DNA of 64,000 bases from Naegleria lovaniensis (taxonomy: Eukaryota > Heterolobosea > Eutetramitea > Acrasida > Naegleriidae). The position numbers and the translations under genes were made by a program. Location of the stretch: positions 124,001 through 188,000 of the forward strand of contig NW_025407830.1 of the NCBI RefSeq assembly GCF_003324165.1, read 5' to 3'. Under the pieces are notes generated by a model that was given only the letters and a program-made list of their open reading frames with translations, was not told where the DNA came from and did no database searches. Shown here in pieces: positions 1-10,001 of this stretch; position 1 is the stretch's first letter, and every line of letters begins with the position of its first letter.

Positions 1-698
1 AGTTGTGCTCTTGAGCTCCTTTCTTAGCTAATTCGTCAGCTTTGATGTTTCCTTTGTTGACATGTCCTTTAATTTTGATTAGTTGAATATTTAGATTGGA
101 TTGTTGAATGACCTGTTGATATTCATGCTTGAAGCAGTTAAACATTCCGTTATAGGCTTTGTTTTTCAAAACGTGGATGGATATTTCACTATCTGTGTGA
201 ATTTTTGCCTTAGATTTAGGTGGAAGTATCTTTAGTGATGTGAGTATTGCTGATAATTCAGCAACGTTATATGAGTATTCGCTGTTAATTTTGTATGAGA
301 AATCTTGGGTTTCTTGGGAATTGTTAACTTTGGCGGTAAAGCCGAAACCTGTTGAGTTGTTGAGATTTGATTTGTCAGTGTAAATAGTAAAATTCTTTCC
401 TTTGAGTTTTGGAAAGATTTCGTTATTGTCAAATTGTTGAGGTCTGATCTTGTATTTCTTGATTGATCTGTTCATTTCTTTAAAAATCGAATTTTCGTAT
501 TTGATTCCTTCTGAATATACTTCTCTAAGAAGTTCATTATTATTGTTAATAAGATACAGGGCTGTTTTGATTCGAATTTCATCTGCAAAGATATCGAATC
601 TTGGAATACCTAGTCCGCCATAGGTGATTGGGAGGTGAAAATAGTTTGTTGGACTAGCATTATGTATGAAAATTTTCTTTCTTATTGCTTTTCTTACT
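1..698 (-). pseudogene. LINE RT C-terminal region and RNase H frame
   Basis: Read on the minus strand in a different phase from the RT frame, this continues with the typical post-RT block (HLPITYGGLGIPRF) and then an RNase H domain. The acidic residues expected of RNase HI are visible: YTDKS, VAELSAI, HTDSE and NIKADELAKK. The frame is open to the window edge with no stop. It is the 3' part of the LINE protein, detached from the RT by one frameshift near 700. Confidence 0.8.
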
Positions 699-2497
699 TC
701 AATGTTATTCTATCAACGAGTGATTCAGGAATGTAATTTGTTCGTAAAAAGTGTGTAAATAAGCTAGTGCATTTGGCAAAAATTACTTTCTTAATGTTTG
801 TTAATTCCATTCTTTTCAGTGGAATATATTTGAGTGAGAGTTGAAATTGGAGGATTCTTTTTTCAATATCTTCATTTAGAGTAGAGTCATCCCAAGGATA
901 GTGTGTATGTACTCGAAGGTTTTTGAATCTTGGTATAATAGTACCGTCTATCATTGGCTTCATTTTGCTTTTAGTTGGGAGAGTGGTTGCCATGGATTTT
1001 GAAGGATTAATTTTTAGACTTAATTGGCCGAGCCATTTAGAGATATTATCAAGTCTTTCGTTATAATTGCAGTATCTATTTGAAACTAAATTAATGTCAT
1101 CAGCAAAGCAAAGCAATCCAATATCGTTAATATTAAGTTTGGTTGGTTTGATTGAAATTTTCCATTGTTGTATGCATTTGTCAATGATGAGTTGAGTAAT
1201 ACAATCACACATAAGAGGGGCTAAAGGGCATCCTTGTGGTATTCCTCTTGTTTTTGTGAATGGTCTAGAGAGATGGTGATCAATTTCTAGCTGTAATATT
1301 TGACTCTTGTATGAGTTTAGTATAAAAGTTTTCAATTCATCTGGAAACTTACAATGAGTGAGAGCTTTTTCAATGATATGATCTTCAACGGAATCATAGG
1401 CACCTTCGATGTCTAAGTTTACCAAAAGGAATGACGATTTGTTCTTTTTGGCTAGAGATGAAAGTAATAATCCATGATTCATTGTGTTTCTGTGTGAAAT
1501 AAATGCTTGTTGCCTTAAGTTGATGTGTTTGGAAGCCCATTGTCTTAATTCGTATGCAATTATATTGAAAAGTATTCTGTAATATATTGGGAGAATGGTT
1601 ATGGGTCTAATATCATTTAGTTTTTGAATGTCTCTTTTGGGGAGTAATTTAACCCAACCAGATTTCCATTCTTCAGGGATATTACCTTGTTGTATGCAGT
1701 TTTCAAATTGGTCAGCAATAAGTTGTAGATGTTCGTCCTTGAGATTACGTATAATTTGGAAGGATATTGAGTCTAGACCGTGTGTGTTGGATTTCATTCT
1801 CGCTATCGCCTCTTTAATTGTTTTAAGGCTTATAACCATTTCTGATATGTCTTTCTGAAGTGCATCAAATGAATCATAGTGTGATTCGTTCAATGTTGTT
1901 GAGATTTGATTCATATCTTTCCTAGAGATGAAGTTTCTCCAACAATAGTCTGTTTCGAACTCAATGTCAATATAGAACGGTAGATGATCATTTTTGGATA
2001 TTGGTGACAGAATAACTTCTCTGATTATTCTAATGTTGTTAGAAACGAAGATATGATCAGGTCGTGATTTTTGAACTGAGTTGATGACTTTTCTGACGTA
2101 TGTGTAATTCTTTGGGATGACTAGTTCTTTGAGTTGGAAACACTCAATAAGTTCTTTCCATTCTTTTTCTCTCGAATTTTGTGGTTTCCTTGTGTTGATA
2201 TTGAAATCTCCTAGCGCATTGTTGAATTCATTTTCACATTTTAGTAGAAGGTGAATAATAATGTTGATTATTTCATCATCATCTTCACCATCAGATGAAG
2301 CATAAACCGTAATGATGTTAATAGGTTTGTTTCTAGAGAAAAACCTTGTCCATTGAAGTTTTCCTTGTATTAGATTTTCGTTGGATATGAATCGTTTTCT
2401 TTTGTTGTTAAGAATATGGAAGAGAGCTGTTCCCTTTTGAGCTTTTCTAGCTCCAAATAGTGAATTAAAGAAGATACTTCCATTCCCTTTGTTATAG
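694..2497 (-). pseudogene. LINE endonuclease-reverse transcriptase frame
   Basis: The frame is open on the minus strand from about 2497 down to the stop at 694, well upstream of the first ATG at 1914. The endonuclease part shows ITVYASSDG, ALGDFNI, SRPDHIF and SKNDHLPFYID, matching the second half of the exo/endonuclease fold. The reverse transcriptase part shows NDIRPITILPIYYRI, a LDIEGAYDSV block, RGIPQGCPLAPL and the catalytic FADD. The N-terminal part of the endonuclease is missing, so this is a truncated copy that cannot be a full element protein. The frame ends in a stop where a one-base shift would carry it into the downstream thumb and RNase H frame. Confidence 0.85.
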
Positions 2498-2507
2498 GGA
2501 GGGCCCT

Positions 2508-2718
2508 TTCAAACCTGCAGCCGCAGGAAACAGCCATTCAGCCAGGATAGTCCTCGCTGCCGAAATTATTTTCAGATGCAATCAACAGAATCCTTTGGCA
2601 TCCGGTTGAAACAGGATTTTTGCGGCTGAGATAGGATTTCGATCAGGTGATCAGTTTATTTTGCTGACTAAAAAACCGTTCTCCACAATGACGGTTCTTA
2701 AAATATTGCGTAAAATCT
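2508..2718. other. Compositionally distinct non-coding block
   Basis: About 200 bp between the LINE breakpoint and the next frame. It is visibly richer in G and C than its surroundings (for example CCTGCAGCCGCAGG near 2516) and contains no open frame. I recognise nothing in it. It could be the remains of another repeat into which the LINE inserted. Confidence 0.4.
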
Positions 2719-3148
2719 TTAGAAACGTCCATCCAGGCAAAGGTTTTTGTTCTTCTTATTCCTTTTTGTCCACTGTTTGATTTGCTTAATTTGGCAGATG
2801 TAGACATGATTGTTTTCATCTAATTGGAGAACATAATCACCAATGCTTAAATATTCGGAATTGAGAGTCATTTGCTTCTGGTTTTTCAATTTGTTGTTTG
2901 TGATAGGTAATTCCTCCAATGGTGATATGTGCGTTGGATTGTTTGTTTTTGAAATTTTGTAGCAAGTTGTGTGGTTGATGTGTTCTGTTCCATTGCTGCT
3001 CCAATTTATCGAATTCCACAATGTCATTATTCGAATATTGTTTCAATTTGAATTCTTTTGTAAGTAAAACTTCAATACCAGGTATATTCAAATTAAACAA
3101 TAGAGTATGAATGGTTGGATTCATATTCAGTATCTGAAAGCATGGCAA
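2719..3148 (-). pseudogene. Decayed open frame, unknown family
   Basis: Two overlapping minus-strand frames (2837-3148 and 2719-3027) look like halves of one coding region joined by a frameshift. The downstream half ends in a small beta-rich segment, IGDYVLQLDENNHVYICQIK, resembling modules found in transposon-encoded or chromatin proteins, but I cannot name it. Lysine- and asparagine-rich stretches surround it. Its position beside a LINE and a GC-rich block suggests transposon debris. It could also be the remains of a host gene. Confidence 0.35.
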
Positions 3149-3306
3149 AAGTGCGACATGCTCTTAGCCACAATATTGTCAAGCCACTCCATAAAAATTC
3201 TCGATCATATATTCTTGCAGTTGAAAAGGCAAAAATACTCTGTTGTTGGGTGATGATTGAACTCTATACATTGTCAAACACAAACCGATCATTAATAACA
3301 ACAATA

Positions 3307-3627
3307 ATGGATAATGACAATTTATCTACCTTGAAGTCGAACTATAAATTGACTCATCATCATCTTCGATGTCAGTATTGTTATGATTTGTTTCTTTTCT
3401 TTGAGGAAGATGCGAACGATTCCACAAAGCTCTTTTGTTATGAACATTTGTTTGACATCATCTTCAAGCCAAAAACAACCACCAAAATCCACAAACATCC
3501 GGATTCTGGAGGATTCTGGATTTCCACAAAGTTTGGGAAGTCAGCAGGAGCTGGCAGCCGTCCTTTTCGGCTGTTTACAATCGAAACATTCCTGCCCTTC
3601 ACTACGTTCAGAACAAATCATCTATAA
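3307..3627 (+). CDS. Doubtful short ORF, unknown
   Basis: An open frame of about 106 codons from an ATG at 3307; the frame is open further upstream but has no well-placed earlier start. It has one CxxC (RCQYCYD) and a further Cys/His pair (LFCYEHL), which could be the remains of a small zinc-binding or BTB-like segment, and a basic Gly/Ser-rich tail. No family is recognised. It sits between transposon debris and a disrupted F-box gene, so it may be a fragment or chance ORF. Confidence 0.3.
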   Translation: MDNDNLSTLKSNYKLTHHHLRCQYCYDLFLFFEEDANDSTKLFCYEHLFDIIFKPKTTTKIHKHPDSGGFWISTKFGKSAGAGSRPFRLFTIETFLPFTTFRTNHL

Positions 3628-4198
3628 AAAAGGCCAACTTTCAAGCATTGAACGTGATCAGAGACACAAACTAATCCAATACTTTCACCATTTAATATAA
3701 AATTTCACATGTTTGTCTTTGGCTATCTTAGTTATTACATCCTTATCAGATTGTGGGATGTTTTTTTTATAGCCCACAATACGAAGCCGTTCTATTGCTT
3801 TCATTTGAAGTGCCAACCTAATACTGTTGGCATTGAGATCAGAGCGTACTAAAGTGAGATCATTAATGCGAAGGTTTCCTTTTGAAAGAATTTTCATATC
3901 TGCATCAGTCACGTCGGTGAGTTCTAGTTTCAATGCATGTGGTAAATATGTTGAGGCAAAAATAGCCATGCCATCACTGGGTATTCTTTTGGTTAAAAAA
4001 AGATTCTTCAGATTTCTTAATTTCCCTTTTGCAAAATATTGTAGGTCAGATTTATCAATGATGAAACCAATTAAAGAAATATCTGTGAGACTTTCTATCA
4101 TAAATATATATTTTGCTCCTTCAAAATTAGATTCCCAACGACCAATGTGAAGAGTTGTTAAATGTTTCAGTTTGGTAAGGTATTTGATACTCGATCCA

Positions 4199-4202
4199 AT
4201 AT
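4199..4202. repeat. Target site duplication ATAT, left flank of copy 1
   Basis: ATAT directly before the left terminal repeat, matched by ATAT at 6068-6071 after the right one. Collapsing the two to one rebuilds the host codons AAT ATT (Asn-Ile) in frame. Confidence 0.8.
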
Positions 4203-6067
4203 CCTCTACGCGACGGCAACTTTAGCTGGCAAGTAATACATAAACCTACTTCTGTTCTCTCCTTATGTGATATCATTCTCTTCTATTGTTTGCTAAGATA
4301 TCGTTTATGCATTTGTTGTGGACTTTTAATGTGATTGGATGGCAATAAAAGGAAAATGCCGCCAACACCCCTTTTTTACCGTTATCAAAAAAAAGTCAAC
4401 ATCATTAAGTAGAGGTATTATAATTCAACAACGGCACCCTATGACCGATAAACAACCTTCTGATGTCACCATAGACTTGATAAACCAGGTGATAGAAACA
4501 AACTCTGGTAGAGGGTTTGGTCCTGGACATTTTGAAGGCTTTCAAAACGATTCCGAACACAATTCTTTTGGGTGTCAAGGACATGGAAACCACTTGAACA
4601 GTCTTACACCTGTTCGTTGTGTTGAGCAATACTTGCCTGATCATTTGATAAAACATATTATTCACTTGTCCAATGATCCAACTATTCCTTGTACTACTGA
4701 AGATCCTGAACCCTCAGACCATATCAAAGCTTGGTACACCTCGCCACCAGCTGATAATGAGCACAATGATGATGATTCACATGATGACGAAGACACTATC
4801 ATTCCATGTTCGAGTCAAGAATCTGAAGATGAACAGGATGACTCTTCCTCTACAACACACACAGCAAATATCACCGTGTCTGACCTATACCTATATTTGG
4901 CAACTGTTATTGCCATCATGCTTGCTCCTCAACCTGAGCTCACAGATTACTTCTCAACAAGTGTATTCTTTGGTAACGAATTCATAAAAAGTATTTGGAG
5001 TGGCAGAGATCATTTCCTTTCAGTTCATAGAAGTGTTCGTGTCAACCCCCACTATTTTACCAGAGTGTTCAATCAAATTTCTTTGATAATTTGGAAACCC
5101 TTCCCGAACGTCACAGTTGATGAAACATTGATACAATTCACGGGCAGATTTAAATTTAAACAACACATCAAAGGAAAACCTGAAGACACTGGTATTAAGT
5201 TTTATATGATGGCCGACGACTTGTGGTTCGTGATAAGATTGTGGCCTTACACAGGTCATCAACCACAAGTTCATATCTTAGTGATGGATTTTGTTTCCTT
5301 CTTACCTTCTCATGAGTACAATATTTGCACTGATTCCTACTTTGGCCACCACAAGACGGCCCTACTATTGAATTACCACAAATTCCGGTTTACGATGATT
5401 TGTCCCAAAAACAGATTAGAAGAAGAATGCAAAAACTTACTCTCAAGGTATACATTATCAAAAGGTGAATGGATTGGTGTCACTAATGGAGATTATGTCG
5501 CAATTCATTACAAAGACAAAAAACAAATTACTTTTCTTTCCAACATGGTTACTTTGAAGAAAAGCAAGAACAAGAAGAAAGGAGCTCCTAAAGTAAAAGA
5601 GCTCTATGAGAAGAAGCATGTGAACGTAGATGTGGCTGATAGATATGCACATATGTATCCCGGTTGCCATCGGGTCAACAAGTGGACTCAAGCAGCATGG
5701 ATGGGAATTTTCCGAATTGTACTCGCAAATTCATGGATTTTCTATAAGAAAGCCAAAAACACTGATATTGATTACAAATCATTCCTGATGAGAGTGGCTG
5801 TCGGATTTGCCCAAAAAGCAGGTGCTGATCTTGATGATGAAGGAAAAAAACTATATGATGTTCATATGATTCAAAGAGTGCATGATCGTCATGGCCATCA
5901 TTGCCATCATTGCAATAAGTATCCAACACACACAAAGTGCTCACAATGTGATGAGTGGGTATGTGAGCAATGTGTTAATTGTGGTTGCCAGAATCCAAAA
6001 CGATCACACACAAAATAACACCAATAAATTCGTTTTTACATATTTTTTTTCATCCGTCGCGTAGAGG
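4203..6067 (+). mobile_element. piggyBac-like DNA transposon, copy 1 (complete)
   Basis: Element of 1865 bp with perfect 14-bp terminal inverted repeats (CCTCTACGCGACGG at the left end, its reverse complement at the right). It is flanked on both sides by ATAT (4199-4202 and 6068-6071). Classical piggyBac uses TTAA; here the four-base palindrome is ATAT. Because ATAT is palindromic, flank and terminal repeat could be divided slightly differently, but only loss of a net four bases restores the host reading frame. One transposase gene fills most of the element. An AATAAA-like signal lies just after its stop near 6022. The copy looks intact and recent. Confidence 0.93.
4339..6018 (+). CDS. piggyBac-like transposase (DDE_Tnp_1_7 family)
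   Basis: A 559-residue protein that would cut and paste the surrounding element. The catalytic aspartates of the family can be matched: D261 in TVDETL, D332 in CTDSYF, D431 and D434 in VNVDVADRY, with the same three-residue spacing between the last two as in insect piggyBac. The final Asp block is followed by a conserved RVNKWTQAAW segment. An acidic low-complexity stretch lies near residues 137-170. The C-terminus is a Cys/His-rich zinc-binding tail (from HHCHHC to VCEQCVNCGC), as in the family. There are no breaks, so an active enzyme is plausible. The start is the first ATG after the left end. Confidence 0.93.
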   Translation: MAIKGKCRQHPFFTVIKKKSTSLSRGIIIQQRHPMTDKQPSDVTIDLINQVIETNSGRGFGPGHFEGFQNDSEHNSFGCQGHGNHLNSLTPVRCVEQYLPDHLIKHIIHLSNDPTIPCTTEDPEPSDHIKAWYTSPPADNEHNDDDSHDDEDTIIPCSSQESEDEQDDSSSTTHTANITVSDLYLYLATVIAIMLAPQPELTDYFSTSVFFGNEFIKSIWSGRDHFLSVHRSVRVNPHYFTRVFNQISLIIWKPFPNVTVDETLIQFTGRFKFKQHIKGKPEDTGIKFYMMADDLWFVIRLWPYTGHQPQVHILVMDFVSFLPSHEYNICTDSYFGHHKTALLLNYHKFRFTMICPKNRLEEECKNLLSRYTLSKGEWIGVTNGDYVAIHYKDKKQITFLSNMVTLKKSKNKKKGAPKVKELYEKKHVNVDVADRYAHMYPGCHRVNKWTQAAWMGIFRIVLANSWIFYKKAKNTDIDYKSFLMRVAVGFAQKAGADLDDEGKKLYDVHMIQRVHDRHGHHCHHCNKYPTHTKCSQCDEWVCEQCVNCGCQNPKRSHTK

Positions 6068-7302
6068 ATATTACATCCTCTGATATCAAGTGTTATCAGA
6101 TTTGAAAATTTATCACAAAACAATTCCAGTGAGGTTGTGTCAATATTTCCACTAAATACTTGGAATGACCTTAAATCATCTATCGTATCAAATATGTTCA
6201 TGATATGACTACTGTTACAAAATAGTAGACCTAAATGTTGTGTATTGTTGGATGTAAGGTATCTCAAAACATTATCAGTGATTTGATTTTTAACATCTTT
6301 AGAAGGCCTGAAGAAACAGTCAAATGAGGATGTAGAGATGATTACTTCTTGGAGAGATGGAATTTTGTCAAGTAAGGAAAATTGAGATCCATTTTGTAAC
6401 AGATTAGCAAATCTCTCAGTTATATGAAATTTTAGAGTATTAAATTGAATTCCACTATTAAGTATTCTCTTTAAGCTCATCATATCCAAGTCAATCTTTT
6501 TTAGTTCAAGGCTACGTAACCATGGAAATCTTGAAGGATCGAAATCGTTAACATTCACAATCTCAATATTCGAGCGCGAGCGAGGGATGCCTAGGATTTC
6601 TGTTTGCCTAAACACATGTTCTATAGAAAGTTCTTTCAAATTTGAAAGACATGTATTTGGTTGAAATAATTTGCTGATACCCTTACTTGTAAATCGACTG
6701 TTGCATATAAACAATGATTCTAACCTTTCTGATAATGGACTGGATAATATTATTTTGATCAATTTATCACCGTTACAATGGTTGTAGTCGAGTTTTAAGT
6801 GTTTTAGTGAAGGAAAGTCTTTTGAGATAGATTTTACATCATTCAACGATAGTTTCAGATGGTGTAGATTGAGCTCTGTCAATGAAGCATTGGAAATGAA
6901 CGGAATAGATGGCACATCATACAGTGTTAATGTTGTTATTTTAGGTGATGTAAAAATGGAATGAAAGTGAAACTTTTTAACTACAGAACTCTCAATGTAT
7001 ACCTTGTCGAAAAACAAGAACACATCTCCGAATTTGTTTGGTAGTTTTGATGAATACGAGCCAAAACGTTCGAACATTCTTCGAAATGTAATACCATCAG
7101 GCCGTGATGACTTGACAATGCTTCTCCATGATGAACAAACACCAGCAAATTTAATAATATCCTCTTGATTTAAATATGAAATAATATGATAATTGATGAT
7201 GTTTGTGTCAAAGATGGAGTGGTTGTGATTCTTTTCGGATACTTCAATATATTCTTTGGTGAGAAAGAAACAATGGAATAAATTCATTTTTTCTGTGGTT
7301 AG

Positions 7303-7895
7303 TTGCCCGCGATAGCTCGGTTGGCACAACATTTCAATCATTACATATTTCAACAAGAGGTGGGAGCACAACATGTAATCAAAATGAATCCAAAAAATTT
7401 TACTAATTTGCAGATACAACAACTCCTCCAACAACAAAACAATATGGCAGCCTTGGAATTGATTAAAACAACAAGACAAGCTCCATACAGAGTGAAGTAA
7501 AAACGGTATTTGGGAGAAATATATTATTTCAAAGAGTCAATGACACAGTTTTGTAGATTGATTTGTTTTGAACGTAGTGAATAGCAGGTATATCCCTTTG
7601 CTTTGCTTAGGGACTTGCTTTCATTCAATAGTTTAGGTCTAATTTCTCATCAACAAGGTCATCAACCTCAAGACATAACTTCAACTCTACTCAATAAAGT
7701 CAAACGACAAAATATGCAGAAAATCCCTCAAAGAGGAAAATATTGGCGCATTTCCGTTTAAACTGACAATGATAAGCGTTTGCGACATTTTGCTTTCCAC
7801 AACCAAACCATTACTGAGAGACGAGTTCAACAATGGAACCTTACTGTTGAAAAAGAGAAAACCTCATTCCTTTGAATATTACCATGATTAGTCAA
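7303..7895. other. Gap with decayed coding fragments
   Basis: Between two F-box genes. On the plus strand a short frame ends at 7500 (…RQAPYRVK, stop) preceded by a 3' splice-like TTTACTAATTTGCAG near 7397. Further short coding-like pieces appear at about 7630-7760 and 7790-7875 (HFAFHNQTITERRVQQW) interrupted by stops. They may be remnants of one lost gene. I see no intact gene here. Confidence 0.35.
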
Positions 7896-9448
7896 TTACA
7901 TTATTATCTTCACCTGTTTCTTCTTCGAAAGCTTTTTAATCATCAGTGATCCAAGAAGCATTTTACGTGGTTTCCTTATGCATAATTCTTCTATGACACA
8001 GTTTTGGAGAATTGAAATTACTCCCTTATAATCTATACCTGCATCACGAACATTGAGTCTTTTTACAGTAATATAATTACCATTGTCAAAATGAATGGTT
8101 CCGTTATTACTAATGTTGTCATTGAGAGAAAGATACAACAAACGACGTTTGAATTTGGTACGCACCAAATATTCAAATCCAATGTAAGTGAAATTATTAG
8201 AATCTAGCATTAGTGTTTGAATGTTGTCCAAGTTATGATTTGATAAATATTTCAATCCTTCATCTCCAATTTCACAAGATGATAGATCAATGTATGTCAG
8301 ACTCTTCATGTGGAAAATATATTTACAGATCTCAGGTTGTATTTTACAGCTACTAAGGTCCAGTTGTGTCAAGTGTTGTAAATTGAATATATATTTTCCA
8401 CAATCTGTCATCATTGGGCTGCCAAAAAGATTCAATGATGTCAAACTAGTGAATTGATCAGAAAGTAGTTGAAATAAACTCAATGATGATACAATATTGT
8501 ATCAAGATAGGAAATTTTTACATATTCAATGTCTGTATTGAGTATTTGTTGAATAGTATCCACGTTGATGGTGTTGTTATAATGAAATAACCTGAGAGAG
8601 GGTATTTGATGAGCATGTGAAAAATCAAACTGATACCTTCCACCGATATTCCATATTCTCAGCAAGGTTAATTGAAGTCCATGATTGAATATTTTATCAA
8701 TCACTGAACGATGAAGTATTGCACAAATCTCCAATGATCTTAAATGAGGAAATTTGATCGTGTCGATATTACAACCAAGAACTTCGCCATTACTTTGAGC
8801 TATCGAAATTTTAAGACTATTCAGTGATGATTCAACATGAGGATTGAATACAATACTGAAACCTCTCAGAGGTATTACGTTGTCTACAATGGAAAGACTT
8901 TCTAATTTTAATGGTCCATTAACAATAAAATCAATGCAATCACAATCAATATTTGTGAATGATAAATGTAGTTTCTTCAAATTCTTCAACTCCACAAAAT
9001 GTTCAATAGTGTCAAGAGAGAGATTTATACGATGAATGGACAAAAATGAAAGTGTGTCAGAAGGAAAAAGAGTAAAATTTGTATATGATAGAGTCAATGA
9101 TGATAGTTTGGGAGATGTGAATATTGTTTTGAATTGTGATAAAGTTAAATGACAATCAGAGAATTCAAAATGTGAAAACATTGATAAAACTTGTTGATTA
9201 TCACTTTTGTGTTTGGTTTCCATTGGTATTTCCTTGTAGTGCTTTCTAGAATATAAAATATTGGAGAATTTACTCTCGGAAGATGAAATGACAATTCTTC
9301 TCCATGATGAACAAACACCAGCAAATCTGATGATTTCATTTTGATTTAAAAATGGAATGATGATGAAAGCAATATCATCAAAAGAAGAATCGAGGAGATG
9401 TTTGTATTTTGTGCTGCTCTTGCTCCAAAGAGGAAAGCATGGGCGCAT
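7896..9448 (-). pseudogene. F-box/leucine-rich-repeat gene with a frameshift
   Basis: Minus-strand gene starting with MRPCFPLW at 9448. It has an F-box (FLNQNEIIRFAGVCSSWRR) and then irregular leucine-rich repeats. The first frame ends at 8480; the repeats continue without loss of similarity in the next frame to 7896, where textbook LRR units appear (LTQLDLSSCKI, LTYIDLSSCEI). No intron-like signals are present at the junction near 8485, so the simplest reading is a single-base frameshift, either a pseudogene or a sequence error. If restored it would be about 515 residues. It is a tandem paralogue of the transposon-split gene next to it. Confidence 0.75.
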
Positions 9449-9641
9449 TGCCGTTATTTTTCGTTGACACCAGTACCAATAATTGCAGAAAAAGTGAAAG
9501 ATGATAATCTATCATGGCTCAACAGAAGAATATTGAACCTGAGAGTTGTACATGACAAATCCATACAGGCCTAACCATTAAAAGTACCTATGAATTCTCT
9601 TTGTGGCAAATAAATAACTGAGAAAAATTTAATGCAAAGAC

Positions 9642-10001
9642 TTAATTTCTTTTGGCTAACTGGCTAACAACAAAACTGTGTGATTTCTTCTCCTTCTTTT
9701 TATAATTTCTTAATGTACGGGCCAACCCACATTTACAACAACAGGCTAAACCAAAAGCAAATAAGAACAGAGCCACACCAACCCAACAAAACACTACCAT
9801 TGCTATGTAAAAACCTGAATAATTCTGCTGGTAGGGGTAAAAGACAGAATCTTTTTCGTATACATAATAAAATGTAGAAAAACCTATATGACCACCTAGT
9901 TGTGTGGAAATCGCTACCAAAGCTGCTGCTATCGAACCATATCTAATAAACTTGAAGAGCTTGGAACAATAAGAAAAAAATGCAACGAGTAAACTCTCCC
10001 G
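9642..10001 (-). pseudogene. Membrane protein fragment, possibly 5'-truncated
   Basis: Open on the minus strand from 10001 to a stop at 9642 with no ATG near its beginning. It encodes two hydrophobic segments (one around IRYGSIAAALVAIST, one around MVVFCWVGVALFLFAF), a CCCKCG cluster and a lysine-rich tail. Its upstream end runs into the first exon of the TerD-like gene on the other strand, so a full 5' end is unlikely. It may be the last exon of a lost tetraspan-like gene. Family unknown. Confidence 0.4.

Larger units (their letters stand above)
1..2500 (-). mobile_element. 5'-truncated LINE (non-LTR retrotransposon) with EN, RT and RNase H
   Basis: On the minus strand this stretch encodes, in order, part of an APE-type endonuclease, a reverse transcriptase and an RNase H domain, the layout of I-group LINEs. 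Homology to the endonuclease begins abruptly near 2500, without the N-terminal catalytic motifs, so the copy is 5'-truncated; the 3' end lies beyond the left edge, so neither poly(A) tail nor target duplication can be seen. A single frameshift near position 700 separates the EN-RT frame from the RNase H frame. All four RNase H acidic residues and the RT FADD box are intact, which suggests a fairly recent insertion. The clade assignment is inferred from domain order only. Confidence 0.85.
3685..7287 (-). pseudogene. F-box/leucine-rich-repeat gene split by a piggyBac-like transposon
   Basis: Starts at the ATG at 7287 and runs on the minus strand. An N-terminal F-box (IISYLNQEDIIKFAGVCSSW) is followed by degenerate leucine-rich repeats. 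The frame meets the transposon after the codons for RGCNI. The host part resumes beyond the element with IGSSIKYLTKLKHL and ends at 3685. Removing the 1865-bp element plus one ATAT leaves exactly 578 codons including the stop, fully in frame. With the element in place translation would run about 20 codons into the transposon end and stop, losing roughly 170 residues of the repeat region. F-box/LRR proteins normally link substrates to SCF ubiquitin ligases. The neighbouring gene at 7896-9448 is a close paralogue (shared FAGVCSSWR). Confidence 0.85.

Noticed and set aside
5020-5274. Antisense ORFs inside the transposase
   Set aside because: Mirror frames of the transposase, present identically in both copies because the DNA is identical.
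4203-6067. Idea that the transposon is spliced from RNA or acts like an intein
   Set aside because: There are no splice signals or intein motifs at its ends; terminal inverted repeats and ATAT duplications explain it as a DNA transposon.
7303-7400. tRNA-like 5' half (GCCCGCGATAGCTCGGTTGGC)
   Set aside because: It resembles an acceptor plus A box, but the D arm does not close (GCTC against CAAC) and no T arm or B box follows.
7303-7500. Plus-strand 65-residue ORF as a gene
   Set aside because: No start context, no family, and the surrounding DNA is full of broken fragments.
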